A stretch of 64,000 nucleotides of DNA from an uncultured Pelagibacteraceae bacterium (GTDB taxonomy: Bacteria; Pseudomonadota; Alphaproteobacteria; Pelagibacterales; Pelagibacteraceae), in NCBI GenBank assembly GCA_902582735.1, contig CACHTB010000002.1, positions 1 through 64,000 on the forward strand, given 5' to 3'. Below are positions 37,650 through 46,854 of the stretch, in pieces. The position numbers and the translations under genes are program-made. Below the pieces are notes generated by a model, which was not told where the DNA came from, searched no databases, and worked only from the letters and a program-made list of their open reading frames with translations. The stretch's first letter is position 1. Each line of letters opens with the position of its first letter.

Positions 37650-39277
37650 TCAATCTTAGTTATTTCCCATTTTATCACTTGATCATTTCTTTCAGTCAAA
37701 CCAGAGATAAATATATTTTGATTTTCTAAATAATTATTTTTATTACCAAAATATAATCCAGTTTCAACATCAATAGATTCATTTAATGAATAAAATCTCC
37801 AAGCAGAATTTTCAAGTTCAATAAGTATTGTATTTTTATCCTGGGTTTTTGTTACTTTTGTTGTTGGCATTAAATGGAATCTAATATCAAAACTTGTAGC
37901 TATAAAATCTTTATTTTTGATAAGTTTATCTGTTCCTATAAATTTATTTTTTTCTGGGAAAAATTCTAATGACCTTTCATGAATAGTTCCATAATTTTTT
38001 AAATATCCATCATGTGCACTTTTAACTAGCCAATAGTTTTTTTCACATACTATATTTTTATTTAAGGTATTGAAATTTAATTTATTTAATATTCTACCTT
38101 TAAAATTTTTCTTAAAAGTTATAATAGAATTGTTGTTTAATATAAGAGTAGAATGTGCCGCTGTTGATCTTGAAATTAAATTCAATTTTTTTTTTGTATT
38201 TTGATAATATCCTGAATTACAAATTATTTTTCTTCCTTTAAATGTTGCTTCAAAAGATAGTGGCCCACTTTGGTAATTTTCTGAAAACTTACTTTCTGGG
38301 GCAGGTCCAATATCCATTCCTATAATCACGTTTTTATTTTTTAAAATGGCGTATCCACCTAAATCTCTTTTGTCACTTTCAAAAGAGTATTTTTGATGAT
38401 CTAGATAAATATCAAAATCATCTAAATTATTATTGTGATTACCATTAAATAATAAACTTTGTTTAATTGAACCCCACACAAAGTCATATGCCTTACCCAA
38501 GTGAAAAATTATTTCATCAAGATATTCAGGGATTTCATTAAATGATTCTTTCAAAAACTCTCTTAAAAGAATAAAATATTTTAAGTAGAATACTAGTTGT
38601 CTAATATTTCTAGATTTTGGAAAATATTCCGTGTCAAAAGAGGAAGTTATTATTTTTTTTAATAGTTCTAAACCAAAATCTAAATATTTTTCATCATTAT
38701 AAGATATTCCTGTTAAAATAATTGCAGAACATCCAATTAATTTATCATGATAATTGTCTGATCTTTTTATTTCATTAATTAAATGATTTGCCTGTTTAAA
38801 AATTATCTTATTAAATTTCTCTTTATATATTTTGTCCCCTTCATCGTATATTAATTGTGAATTCGTAATCCATGAAATAATTCTTCTCGATAATGTATCG
38901 ATTTCCCACAAATCATCATTATATTTTTGATTACTCTCTATCCATTTACTAATTATTGAGATACAAATTTTTTTAGAAGACTTTAAATCAACTGAAAAAA
39001 GCCAAAAAAAATTATTTAACTTTTTATAGTTTTTATAAGAAAGTTTATTTACTACCCAAATTTTGTCTATTTCAAAATCTTCAATTTTATTTTTTGTTTT
39101 TTCATATTTTGCAATAGAACTCAAAATACCTAAAGAAGGTTTATAACTTAATGCTTTAAGATTTTTTGATGAGATTTTATTGTCGTAAAAAGCAGAATTT
39201 AAATAAATTTTTCTTAATTTTTTGAAAGCTTGATAAAGTAATTGATTGATAATCAATGTATAATTATTCAATTTCAT
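37646..39277 (-). CDS. Heparinase II/III-like protein
   Basis: Probable polysaccharide-lyase-related protein with an N-terminal alpha-barrel and a C-terminal beta-sandwich. The N-terminal 330 residues are helical; the C-terminal part has FSENYQSGPLSFEATFKG, a surface His in RSTAAHSTLILNNNS, and SAHDGYLKNYGTIHERSLEF, which match the Hepar_II_III family. There is no signal peptide, so it may act in the cytosol or on intracellular glycan. The rpe-heparinase-purH neighbourhood occurs in other alphaproteobacteria (from memory). Confidence 0.78.
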   Translation of the reverse strand: MKLNNYTLIINQLLYQAFKKLRKIYLNSAFYDNKISSKNLKALSYKPSLGILSSIAKYEKTKNKIEDFEIDKIWVVNKLSYKNYKKLNNFFWLFSVDLKSSKKICISIISKWIESNQKYNDDLWEIDTLSRRIISWITNSQLIYDEGDKIYKEKFNKIIFKQANHLINEIKRSDNYHDKLIGCSAIILTGISYNDEKYLDFGLELLKKIITSSFDTEYFPKSRNIRQLVFYLKYFILLREFLKESFNEIPEYLDEIIFHLGKAYDFVWGSIKQSLLFNGNHNNNLDDFDIYLDHQKYSFESDKRDLGGYAILKNKNVIIGMDIGPAPESKFSENYQSGPLSFEATFKGRKIICNSGYYQNTKKKLNLISRSTAAHSTLILNNNSIITFKKNFKGRILNKLNFNTLNKNIVCEKNYWLVKSAHDGYLKNYGTIHERSLEFFPEKNKFIGTDKLIKNKDFIATSFDIRFHLMPTTKVTKTQDKNTILIELENSAWRFYSLNESIDVETGLYFGNKNNYLENQNIFISGLTERNDQVIKWEITKIE

Positions 39278-39278
39278 T

Positions 39279-39938
39279 TTACACTAATCTTAGTGTCTCA
39301 ATATTTTTTTTAATGTCCCCTCTGTTCTCTTTAAAGACTGTTGTACCAGAGACCAATATATTTGCTCCAGCATTTAGAATATCTTTAGAGTTTGAAAAAT
39401 TAACTCCACCATCAACTTCAATATCAAAATTAAAATTATTATTGTCTTTTATTTCTTTGAGTGATTTTATTTTATCCAAAATCTCTGGCATAAACTTTTG
39501 GCCTCCAAACCCTGGAAATACGCTCATTACTAATACTAAATCAATTTTGTCTAAGTGATCAGATATAGTTTTGATTTCTGTATTAGGATTTAATGAAACT
39601 CCTACTTTTTTATCCAAACTTTTAATTAATGATATTGTTTCTTTCATATTTTCTGTTGCTTCTGGATGAAATGTAATAATATCAGCCCCAGCCTCTGAAA
39701 AGTCTTTTATATATTTATGTACTTGGGATATCATTAAGTGTACATCAAACTTCAATGAACAATGTTTTCTTAAAGATTTAATTACTGGTGGACCAATTGT
39801 GAGATTAGGAACGAAATGTCCATCCATTACGTCAACGTGGATCATGTCTGCCCCGCCTTCTTCAAGCCGTTTTATTTCGTTAGCCAATTGACTAAAATCT
39901 GCAGATAAAATTGATGGTGAAATTTGAATTTTTTTCAT
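39279..39938 (-). CDS. rpe: Ribulose-phosphate 3-epimerase
   Basis: Interconverts ribulose 5-phosphate and xylulose 5-phosphate. The ORF track uses a TTG at 39962, but the ATG at 39938 (MKKIQISPSILSADF) is the family start, giving about 219 residues. Motifs: SADFSQLANEI, HVDVMDGHFVPN with metal-binding His/Asp, VFPGFGGQKF, and EVDGGVNFSN. One of a minus-strand run YggT-like gene, rpe, heparinase-like, purH? order by transcription starts at the right. Confidence 0.96.
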   Translation of the reverse strand: MKKIQISPSILSADFSQLANEIKRLEEGGADMIHVDVMDGHFVPNLTIGPPVIKSLRKHCSLKFDVHLMISQVHKYIKDFSEAGADIITFHPEATENMKETISLIKSLDKKVGVSLNPNTEIKTISDHLDKIDLVLVMSVFPGFGGQKFMPEILDKIKSLKEIKDNNNFNFDIEVDGGVNFSNSKDILNAGANILVSGTTVFKENRGDIKKNIETLRLV

Positions 39939-39965
39939 TAGACCCAGGTTTACTAGTACCAATTT

Positions 39966-40322
39966 TTAAAATTTAATTGAATTAAAAAATTGGTAAATTT
40001 GTCTTGAAATTTCACTTTCAAGAGGAAATGACAACATTCCCATTACAGAATAACCCAATATCCAAGGCATTAAATAAAATCTAATCATATAAAAAAACCA
40101 AGCGACATATAATGGTACCAGTGGCCCAATAATAAAAGAAGGAGTTATTGGTTTAAATACGTTTATTAAAGGATTTGTATATTTAACAAAAACTTTCATA
40201 AAAAAAAATTCAGAATCCTCACGTTGGAATATGTTCATTGCAACTCTTCCAATCAACGTCCACATAATTATTCCAAGTAAATAATCTATAAAATAGATTA
40301 AAGGATGAAAGTTTGCCGACAT
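39966..40322 (-). CDS. YggT-like membrane protein
   Basis: Small integral membrane protein of 118 residues with two or three membrane segments (FIDYLLGIIMWTLIGRVAMNIF and LVPLYVAWFFYMIRFYLMPWI). The central VKYTNPLINVFKPITPSFIIGPL resembles the YggT family pattern of YT-x-P-x-x-x-x-x-(R/K)-x-I-x-P. The family has no settled function. A clearer YggT gene lies at 49549. The assignment here is weaker. It lies close upstream of rpe and may share its transcript. Confidence 0.5.
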   Translation of the reverse strand: MSANFHPLIYFIDYLLGIIMWTLIGRVAMNIFQREDSEFFFMKVFVKYTNPLINVFKPITPSFIIGPLVPLYVAWFFYMIRFYLMPWILGYSVMGMLSFPLESEISRQIYQFFNSIKF

Positions 40323-40355
40323 TTAAAATTTATATTGGAAAAATTGTTGAAATTA

Positions 40356-40379
40356 AAGGGGCGAAATTAATCGCCCCTT
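40356..40379 (-). terminator. Rho-independent terminator of the symporter operon
   Basis: A perfect 9-bp stem AAGGGGCGA / TCGCCCCTT with an AATTAA loop, followed on the minus strand by TTTAATTTC. It begins about 15 bp after the symporter stop. It is the only clear GC-rich hairpin noticed downstream of a gene in the window, which fits a highly expressed operon. Confidence 0.75.
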
Positions 40380-40393
40380 AAACAAGATTTTAT

Positions 40394-42205
40394 TTAGTGT
40401 TGTTTACCAAGAATTGTTTTACCACTCGGTACACGTACGTTATCAACCATTTTTTGAGTAGCTTTATCTGGCTCTTGTGTCATTAAACTTACAATAACCA
40501 TAGAAACTAAACTTACAGCTGATCCAAAGATACCAAATGTCAATTGTGTAATACCTAGGAATCCACTTCCACCACTTCGTACCCAAATTAAGTACCAAGC
40601 ACCTGAAACTAAACCTAAGATCATTCCAGCAATTGCACCTTGTCTGTTGGCTCTCTTCCACCATACACCTAGTACAAGAGGGAAGAATAATCCAGACATC
40701 GCAAAGTCAAATGCCCAAATAACCGAACCTAAGATACCTTGTATCTCCATCGCTGCGATAGTTGCTCCAGCAAAACCAATTACTACAAGTAATACCCTAG
40801 CAACTGTTAGTCTTTTTGCAGTCTCAGCTTTTGGATCGATGATTTTATAGTAAACATCGTGTGAGATTGCGTTTGCAATCGCTAAAATTAAACCATCAGC
40901 TGTTGACATAGCAGCAGCCATACCTCCAGCAGCAACAAGACCTGAGATTACATAAGGTAATCCTGCTATTTCTGGTGTTGCTAATACTACGGCTTTACCA
41001 CCCATGAAAAACTCGTTTAATTCAAGAGTTCCATTTCCGTTAAAGTCACTAACAAACATCAGATTAGCTTGGTTCCAGTTTTGATACCAATCTATAGCTT
41101 GAACTTCTGCAATTGATTTACCGATTATACCAGTTGATAAAGTTGGATCAATCAATGACAACTTAGATAGTGTAGCTAACATTGGAGCAGAAGAATAAAG
41201 TAAGAAGATAAAGAATAATGACCAACCTACTGATTTTCTAGCTGCCTTTACACTTGGAGTAGTGAAGTATCTCATCATAACGTGTGGTAATGAAGCTGTT
41301 CCCATCATCATTGCCAGTGCTAATGAAATAAATGCCCAAGGTGTAGCGTTAACCGCAGAGTGAGCTTTAGTTATACCAGCTAAACCTTTTGGTACCAAAG
41401 CAAGATCTTCCTTAGAATTTGCAATGAAACCAAATTGTTGTTCAAGTTCACCAATTCTAGCAACCTCATCAGCTAACATAAAGTGAGGGAAGAACCCTGC
41501 ACCCATTTTGTTACTGATCCAGAATACTGGAAGTAGGTAAGCTATAATTAGTACGATATATTGTGCAACCTGTGTCCAAGTTACTCCTCTCATACCACCT
41601 AACATTGAACATAATAAAATACTTATTAATCCAATATAAACAGCGTACTGAAATGGAATATCAAGTGCAACAGATGCAATAGTACCTGTAGCGTTAATTT
41701 GAGCTGTTACATAAGTAAATGAAGCAACAGTTAAAACAACCACTGCACAGAACCTAGCTAAATTACCACCGTATCTTGTACCTATAAAATCTGGGACTGT
41801 GTAACAGCCAAATTTTCTTAAGTATGGTGCTAACAAGGATGCAACAAGCACGTAACCACCAGTCCAACCTACAAGTAGAGCCATATAACCATAACCTTTA
41901 AAGTAAATACCACCTGCCATTGCAACGAATGAAGCACCAGACATCCAGTCTGCTGCTGTGGCCATTCCATTGAATACTGTTGGTACTTGCCTTCCAGCTA
42001 CGTAATAAGCATCTGCTTGGGCTGTCCGTGATAGATAACCAATTAATGCATAGATGAATACTGTAAATGCAACAAAAGCGATACCTATCGCTTTAGCAGA
42101 CATACCCATCTGTTCAGCAATTGCCATGATGACTATGAAACCTACAAATCCTCCAGTATAGATTCCATAAATTCTTGGCAAATTATCTATAAAACTACCT
42201 TTCAT
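40394..42205 (-). CDS. Sodium:solute symporter, large subunit (acetate/monocarboxylate type)
   Basis: Sodium-coupled symporter of the SSS family, VC_2705 subfamily, which pairs with a DUF4212 small subunit. The 603-residue protein has about 13 membrane segments and family blocks GMATAADWMSGASFVAMAG, SLPHVMMRYFTTPSVKAARKS and GLPYVISGLVAAGGMAAAMSTADG. Acetate or a similar short acid is the likely substrate because acs lies nearby. A canonical EF-hand loop, DFNGNGTLELNE, is at residues 387-398. Codon use and G+C look higher than neighbours, as expected for high expression. Confidence 0.88.
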   Translation of the reverse strand: MKGSFIDNLPRIYGIYTGGFVGFIVIMAIAEQMGMSAKAIGIAFVAFTVFIYALIGYLSRTAQADAYYVAGRQVPTVFNGMATAADWMSGASFVAMAGGIYFKGYGYMALLVGWTGGYVLVASLLAPYLRKFGCYTVPDFIGTRYGGNLARFCAVVVLTVASFTYVTAQINATGTIASVALDIPFQYAVYIGLISILLCSMLGGMRGVTWTQVAQYIVLIIAYLLPVFWISNKMGAGFFPHFMLADEVARIGELEQQFGFIANSKEDLALVPKGLAGITKAHSAVNATPWAFISLALAMMMGTASLPHVMMRYFTTPSVKAARKSVGWSLFFIFLLYSSAPMLATLSKLSLIDPTLSTGIIGKSIAEVQAIDWYQNWNQANLMFVSDFNGNGTLELNEFFMGGKAVVLATPEIAGLPYVISGLVAAGGMAAAMSTADGLILAIANAISHDVYYKIIDPKAETAKRLTVARVLLVVIGFAGATIAAMEIQGILGSVIWAFDFAMSGLFFPLVLGVWWKRANRQGAIAGMILGLVSGAWYLIWVRSGGSGFLGITQLTFGIFGSAVSLVSMVIVSLMTQEPDKATQKMVDNVRVPSGKTILGKQH

Positions 42206-42465
42206 TATTCGTCCTCTCTTTCGCTAAAGCCGAACTCTTCATCAATTTTTTCTTGCCTATTTGCAAACCAGAAAATTAAAATTACAAAGATTCCAAGAGA
42301 TCCTTGACATGTAAACCAATATGTCCATGGATATCCAAAAGGTCCAGTGACCTCGTTCATTTCAGCTCCAAAGAGAAAGATGCCGATTGAGAAAACAAAC
42401 CAGATAGCTAGTGTTATAAGTAACAAGCCACGGGATTTTTCCCAATGTTTTGTTTGATTTGACAT
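42205..42465 (-). CDS. Symporter small subunit (DUF4212)
   Basis: 86-residue membrane protein with two hydrophobic segments (LLLITLAIWFVFSIGIFLFG and WFTCQGSLGIFVILIFWFA), the DUF4212 family that accompanies VC_2705-type symporters. It overlaps the large-subunit start by one base. A strong ribosome-binding site, AGAGAGG, lies a few bases upstream, and just beyond it is a perfect 20-bp palindrome that could be an operator. Confidence 0.92.
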   Translation of the reverse strand: MSNQTKHWEKSRGLLLITLAIWFVFSIGIFLFGAEMNEVTGPFGYPWTYWFTCQGSLGIFVILIFWFANRQEKIDEEFGFSEREDE

Positions 42466-42476
42466 TTTTACCTCTC

Positions 42477-42496
42477 TATTAAGTTATAACTTAATA
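42477..42496. promoter_or_regulatory. Perfect 20-bp palindrome upstream of the symporter operon
   Basis: TATTAAGTTATAACTTAATA is fully self-complementary over 20 bases. It lies 11 bp upstream of the DUF4212 start codon, next to the AGAGAGG ribosome-binding site, where a bound repressor would block the promoter or translation. A transcription-factor operator is the likeliest explanation, but the regulator is not identified. Confidence 0.5.
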
Positions 42497-42573
42497 AAAC
42501 CATAACCATTATGAGAGCTTTGAAAAGACTAAAAATTGTACATTTAAAGTACTTATTTACTTACTTTTTAGGG

Positions 42574-42579
42574 TATAAT
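42574..42579 (+). promoter_or_regulatory. -10 box of the 207-residue unknown gene
   Basis: A perfect TATAAT lies 20 bp upstream of the ATG at 42600. No good -35 hexamer is visible at the usual distance (TACTTA/ACTTAT), so the promoter may be weak or extended. Confidence 0.4.
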
Positions 42580-42599
42580 TGACTTACCTCACATAAATT

Positions 42600-43223
42600 A
42601 TGGGAAAATACAAACTAACCTGGAAAGATCTCACGTTAAGAGATTTCAAAATATATTTATTCGCTATGTTCAAAGCGTTTATTCCAAAGAAAAAAATCAA
42701 AAATTTAGACCACTTAGAAGAGTTTATTCAAACAAAATCTGCATGGGTAACCCAAGTAACTTTGTATAACTATTTAAAAACTAGAATGGGAACGAGATAT
42801 GTACTTCATTTTGAAAATGATGTTTTTATGGGGTCAGTAAACCTTGCAAAATGGAATATATATTCTGTATCCTTGCAGGACTTAACTTTTTTTACCTTCT
42901 CATACTTAAATGTAAATTTTAATTTTCAAGAAATAAGTAAAGCAAAAGAAATATTCAATAAGATTTTAGATGATGAAATTTCAAACAAGATGCCATTGGA
43001 TATTATTGAAACCGCTAGAAAAAGTTTTGATGAAAGGTTAGAAAAAATTAATTGGAATGAATATTATCAGGATTTGCCATTTAACCCTAGCGCTCTGTCA
43101 TTATATAAATGGGCCCCAATAGCAGAAGAGCTAAAAACTTTAGATCGTCAAATTGTACTTAATTCAATGATTTTAAAATGGGATATTATAAAAAAAGAAT
43201 TTGTGAGTTTAATTCAATTTTAA
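42600..43223 (+). CDS. Conserved protein of unknown function
   Basis: I do not recognise a named family. The 207-residue, lysine- and aromatic-rich protein has no signal peptide and no clear membrane segment. It has a mixed core, [22 protein letters not shown] followed by [20 protein letters not shown], and a helical C-terminal half. It is placed between the acetate symporter operon and acs, divergent from the former and overlapping acs by a shared TTAA at the stops. A role in acetate use is possible only from context. Confidence 0.7.
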   Translation: MGKYKLTWKDLTLRDFKIYLFAMFKAFIPKKKIKNLDHLEEFIQTKSAWVTQVTLYNYLKTRMGTRYVLHFENDVFMGSVNLAKWNIYSVSLQDLTFFTFSYLNVNFNFQEISKAKEIFNKILDDEISNKMPLDIIETARKSFDERLEKINWNEYYQDLPFNPSALSLYKWAPIAEELKTLDRQIVLNSMILKWDIIKKEFVSLIQF

Positions 43224-45295
43224 ATATTTTTTCTATTTTCAACTAAACTGTTTACAACGCTTGGGTCTGCTAATGTGGTAGTGTCACCTAATTGTTCATG
43301 TTCATTAGCAGCAATTTTTCTTAAAATTCTTCTCATTATTTTACCAGATCTTGTTTTTGGAAGACCTGGAGTAAAATGAATAAGGTCTGGAGTTGCCAAA
43401 GGTCCTATTTGTTTTCTTACCCAAAGTTTTAAATCTCTTTCAAGTTCTCCTGTTTCTGTCTCTCCAGCATTTAAAGTTACATAACAGTAGAGACCATTTC
43501 CTTTTATATCGTGTGGATAACCAACTACTGCCGCCTCTGCTACTTTTGGATGAGCGACGAATGCACTTTCAATTTCTGCAGTTCCCAAGTTATGTCCTGA
43601 CACTATAATTACATCATCCACCCTACCTGTTATCCAATAATAACCATCTTTATCTCTTCTACATCCATCTCCTGTAAAATATTTTCCATTGAACTGAGAA
43701 AAGTAAGTATCAATAAATCTTTGATGATCCCCATAAACTGTTCTCATTTGACCAGGCCATGATTGAGCAATACAAAGTCTTCCTTCTCCAGCACCTTTAA
43801 TTTCATATCCATTTTTATCAACTAGGACAGGTTTAATTCCATAGAAAGGTTTTGTTGCTGAACCCGGCTTAAGTGGAATAGCACCAGTTTGAGGAGCAAT
43901 CATAATTCCACCTGTTTCTGTTTGCCACCATGTATCTACGATTGGGCATTTAGAATTTCCTACAGTTTTATAATACCACATCCATGCTTCAGGATTGATC
44001 GGTTCTCCAACTGTACCTAATAGTTTTAGTGATTTACGTGATGTTTTTTTAACAGGCTTATCTCCTTCTCGCATAAGAGCTCTGATTGCAGTTGGAGCAG
44101 TGTAGAATGTATTAACTTTGTATTTATCAACTATTTGCCACCACCTTGAACTGTCAGGGTAATTTGGAATTCCTTCAAACATAATTGTAGTTGCTCCATT
44201 GGAAAGTGGCCCATAAATTATATAGCTATGGCCTGTTACCCAACCAATGTCTGCGGTACACCAGTAAATATCTTTTGGTTTATAATTAAAAATATATTGA
44301 TGTGTCATTGAAGCATAAACCATATATCCACCAGTTGTGTGAAGAACACCTTTAGGTTTACCTGTTGAACCTGAAGTGTATAAAATGAATAAAGGATCTT
44401 CCGCATTCATTTCCTCTGGTTCACTTTGATTTGAAACATCTTTAATCAATTCATGGTACCAAACATCTCTTTCAGGATCCCAATTGATATAATTTCCTGT
44501 ACGTTTTACTACAATACATTTTTTGACATTTGGACAATTCAACAAAGCTTCATCAGTCGTGTATTTAAGTGGAATTGTTTTTCCACCTCTCACCCCCTCA
44601 TCCGCAGTAATAATGTATTCCGACTCGCAATCGTTAACTCTTCCAGAAATAGACTCAGCAGAAAAACCACCAAAAATTATTGAATGAACTGCTCCAATTC
44701 TAACACAAGCTAGCATTAAAATTGCAAGTTCAGGTATCATTGTTAAGTAGATAGTAACTCTATCTCCTTTTTTAATTCCTAATTTTTTAAGTCCATTTGC
44801 TGCTCTAGATACCTTTTGATGGAGTTGTTTGTATGTAATTTTTTGACTATCTTTTGGATCATCTCCAACCCAAATTATTGCAGTTTTATCTTTTTTATCT
44901 TTTAAATGTCTATCAATACAGTTTGCAGATGCATTTAAAGTTCCATCTTGAAACCATTTAATTCTAACTTCTTTAGTGCTATATTTTACATCTTTGATTT
45001 TTTTATAAGGTTTAATCCATGTAATTCTTTTTCCTTCTTTTCTCCAGAATTCATCATTACTTTTTATGGATTGGGAATATTTTTGCTGGTATTTACTTTT
45101 ATTTGCTAAACTACTTTTTATCCATTCAGGTTTTGTTTTGATTATTACCTCTGAGATCTGATTTGTCTCTTGCGCTTGAACTTTTATTTTTTTTTTAATC
45201 TTTCTTGAAGATTTTTTTTTATTTTTGGACTTACTTTTTAATTTTTTAAAATTTTTTTTTCTATTCTTTGTTTTTTTCTTTTTTTTCTTAGGCAT
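43220..45295 (-). CDS. acs: Acetyl-CoA synthetase with basic N-terminal extension
   Basis: Activates acetate to acetyl-CoA through acetyl-AMP. ANL-family motifs: [12 protein letters not shown] near residue 306, WWQTETGG, and the C-terminal [11 protein letters not shown] whose Lys near 650 is the acetylation site in homologues. It has 691 residues against about 650 usual; the extra is a strongly basic, low-complexity start, [14 protein letters not shown] and on for about 38 residues. I see no in-frame ATG, GTG or TTG between this and the conserved part. It works with the symporter for acetate uptake. Confidence 0.94.
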   Translation of the reverse strand: MPKKKKKKTKNRKKNFKKLKSKSKNKKKSSRKIKKKIKVQAQETNQISEVIIKTKPEWIKSSLANKSKYQQKYSQSIKSNDEFWRKEGKRITWIKPYKKIKDVKYSTKEVRIKWFQDGTLNASANCIDRHLKDKKDKTAIIWVGDDPKDSQKITYKQLHQKVSRAANGLKKLGIKKGDRVTIYLTMIPELAILMLACVRIGAVHSIIFGGFSAESISGRVNDCESEYIITADEGVRGGKTIPLKYTTDEALLNCPNVKKCIVVKRTGNYINWDPERDVWYHELIKDVSNQSEPEEMNAEDPLFILYTSGSTGKPKGVLHTTGGYMVYASMTHQYIFNYKPKDIYWCTADIGWVTGHSYIIYGPLSNGATTIMFEGIPNYPDSSRWWQIVDKYKVNTFYTAPTAIRALMREGDKPVKKTSRKSLKLLGTVGEPINPEAWMWYYKTVGNSKCPIVDTWWQTETGGIMIAPQTGAIPLKPGSATKPFYGIKPVLVDKNGYEIKGAGEGRLCIAQSWPGQMRTVYGDHQRFIDTYFSQFNGKYFTGDGCRRDKDGYYWITGRVDDVIIVSGHNLGTAEIESAFVAHPKVAEAAVVGYPHDIKGNGLYCYVTLNAGETETGELERDLKLWVRKQIGPLATPDLIHFTPGLPKTRSGKIMRRILRKIAANEHEQLGDTTTLADPSVVNSLVENRKNI

Positions 45296-45309
45296 GTAAT
45301 AATTTAAAT

Positions 45310-45723
45310 TTAAATCTTACTCATGTTATTTATAATTTTCCAGCTTTTATAATCAACAGGCATTACTGAAAGTCTGCTTTGTTTGATCAAGGCTAAATGG
45401 CTTAAATCCTTATTTTTTTTAATATTTTCAAGAGTAACTGGGGTTTGAAGTTTATTTTTAAATCTTACTTTAACTGCAACAAACTTCTTTTTTTTATCTG
45501 TTGGGTCCATAAAGGCAGTTTTGATTACCTCAACTATAGCAACAATTTCTTTGCCAATATTCGAATGGTAAAAAAAACAGAGATCGCCTTTCTTCATGCT
45601 TTTCAGATTATTTGCTGCTTGATAGTTTCTAACTCCATCCCAATTCGCGCCTTTTGATCCAGCTTTGATTTGTTGATCAACAGACCAGACGTCTGGTTCT
45701 GACTTAAGTAACCAGTATTTCAT
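45310..45723 (-). CDS. EVE-domain protein
   Basis: PUA-like fold that in other organisms binds modified bases in DNA or RNA. The 137-residue protein starts [18 protein letters not shown] and has [21 protein letters not shown] and [17 protein letters not shown], the full EVE signature. It follows tsaD with a one-base TAATG overlap and lies 14 bp before acs, so it is in a tsaD-EVE-acs transcript. Ligand not known. Confidence 0.94.
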   Translation of the reverse strand: MKYWLLKSEPDVWSVDQQIKAGSKGANWDGVRNYQAANNLKSMKKGDLCFFYHSNIGKEIVAIVEVIKTAFMDPTDKKKKFVAVKVRFKNKLQTPVTLENIKKNKDLSHLALIKQSRLSVMPVDYKSWKIINNMSKI

Positions 45724-46796
45724 TATAATTCTACTCCTGCTCCTTTTAGAAATCTAGCATTTATATCTAGAGGTAGTCTTGGTTCAGCAGGTAAATCCAA
45801 ATTATCAAATTGTTTATTTTTAAATTTTTCTAATCCTACCATTGCTATCATCGCAGCGTTATCCCCACACAATTTTAAATCAGGAAAAATAGGTTTAAAA
45901 TTATATTGTAAGCTTACTTCAATTAATTTTTTTCTTATACCTTTGTTTGCCGCTACACCTCCAGCTACTACAAATGAACCCTTATTTATTGAATTTAATT
46001 TTTTAAACTCATCTAATGCAACTTTTGTTTTTGTAAATAATATATCTTCTATCGTTCTTTGGAATGATGCTGCAAGATCAAATTTTTCCTGATCACTTTT
46101 AATATTTTTTACAATTCTTAAAATTGCGGTCTTTAGACCTGCAAAAGATAGATTGCATCCACCTTTATTAATTATTGGTTTTGGTAAATCATATTTTTCT
46201 GGATTTCCTTTTTTAGCAAACTCTTCAATTTTAGGTCCTCCAGGAAAATCTATACCCAACAATTTTGCGGTTTTATCAAAAGCTTCCCCCAATGCATCAT
46301 CAATTGTAGTACCAAGTCTTTTATAATCTCCCAAACCGTTTACGGATAGATACTGACTGTGGCCTCCAGAAATCAATAGTAGAAGATAAGGATAATCAAT
46401 TTTATCGTGGAGTTTTGGACTTAAAGCGTGCCCTTCTAAATGATTTACTCCTATAAAGGGAATACCCAAAGTTGATGCAAGTCCTTTACCAAAACTTAGC
46501 CCCACTGAGAGACAAACTATTAAACCAGGACCATAAGTCGCCGCTATCGCAGAAACTTTATTTAATTCAATTCCACTGTCGCTAATTGCTTTTTTCGCTA
46601 TAAGGTCGATTTTTTCAACATGTGATCTAGCAGCTAGTTCAGGAACTACTCCTCCAAATTCTTTATGAATATCAAATTGACTTGAGATTATGTTTGATAG
46701 AATTTTTGGTGTCCCAATCTCATCTTCTTGAATTAATGAAACAGCAGTTTCATCACAACTAGTCTCAATTCCTAATATTATTGTATTTTCTGACAT
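45723..46796 (-). CDS. tsaD: tRNA N6-adenosine threonylcarbamoyltransferase TsaD
   Basis: Transfers threonylcarbamoyl to A37 of tRNAs reading ANN codons. The 357-residue protein opens ILGIETSCDETAVS, has the metal-binding HLEGHALSP, the SGGHSQYL phosphate loop, and VVAGGVAANKGIR. Normal length. It is divergent from hemC, with a very short AT-rich gap between them, and is followed by the EVE-domain gene. Confidence 0.97.
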   Translation of the reverse strand: MSENTIILGIETSCDETAVSLIQEDEIGTPKILSNIISSQFDIHKEFGGVVPELAARSHVEKIDLIAKKAISDSGIELNKVSAIAATYGPGLIVCLSVGLSFGKGLASTLGIPFIGVNHLEGHALSPKLHDKIDYPYLLLLISGGHSQYLSVNGLGDYKRLGTTIDDALGEAFDKTAKLLGIDFPGGPKIEEFAKKGNPEKYDLPKPIINKGGCNLSFAGLKTAILRIVKNIKSDQEKFDLAASFQRTIEDILFTKTKVALDEFKKLNSINKGSFVVAGGVAANKGIRKKLIEVSLQYNFKPIFPDLKLCGDNAAMIAMVGLEKFKNKQFDNLDLPAEPRLPLDINARFLKGAGVEL

Positions 46797-46854
46797 AAAA
46801 TTTTTTTTTTAATTAATACAATTAAATTATATGAATGTAATAGAAATTAATTTT

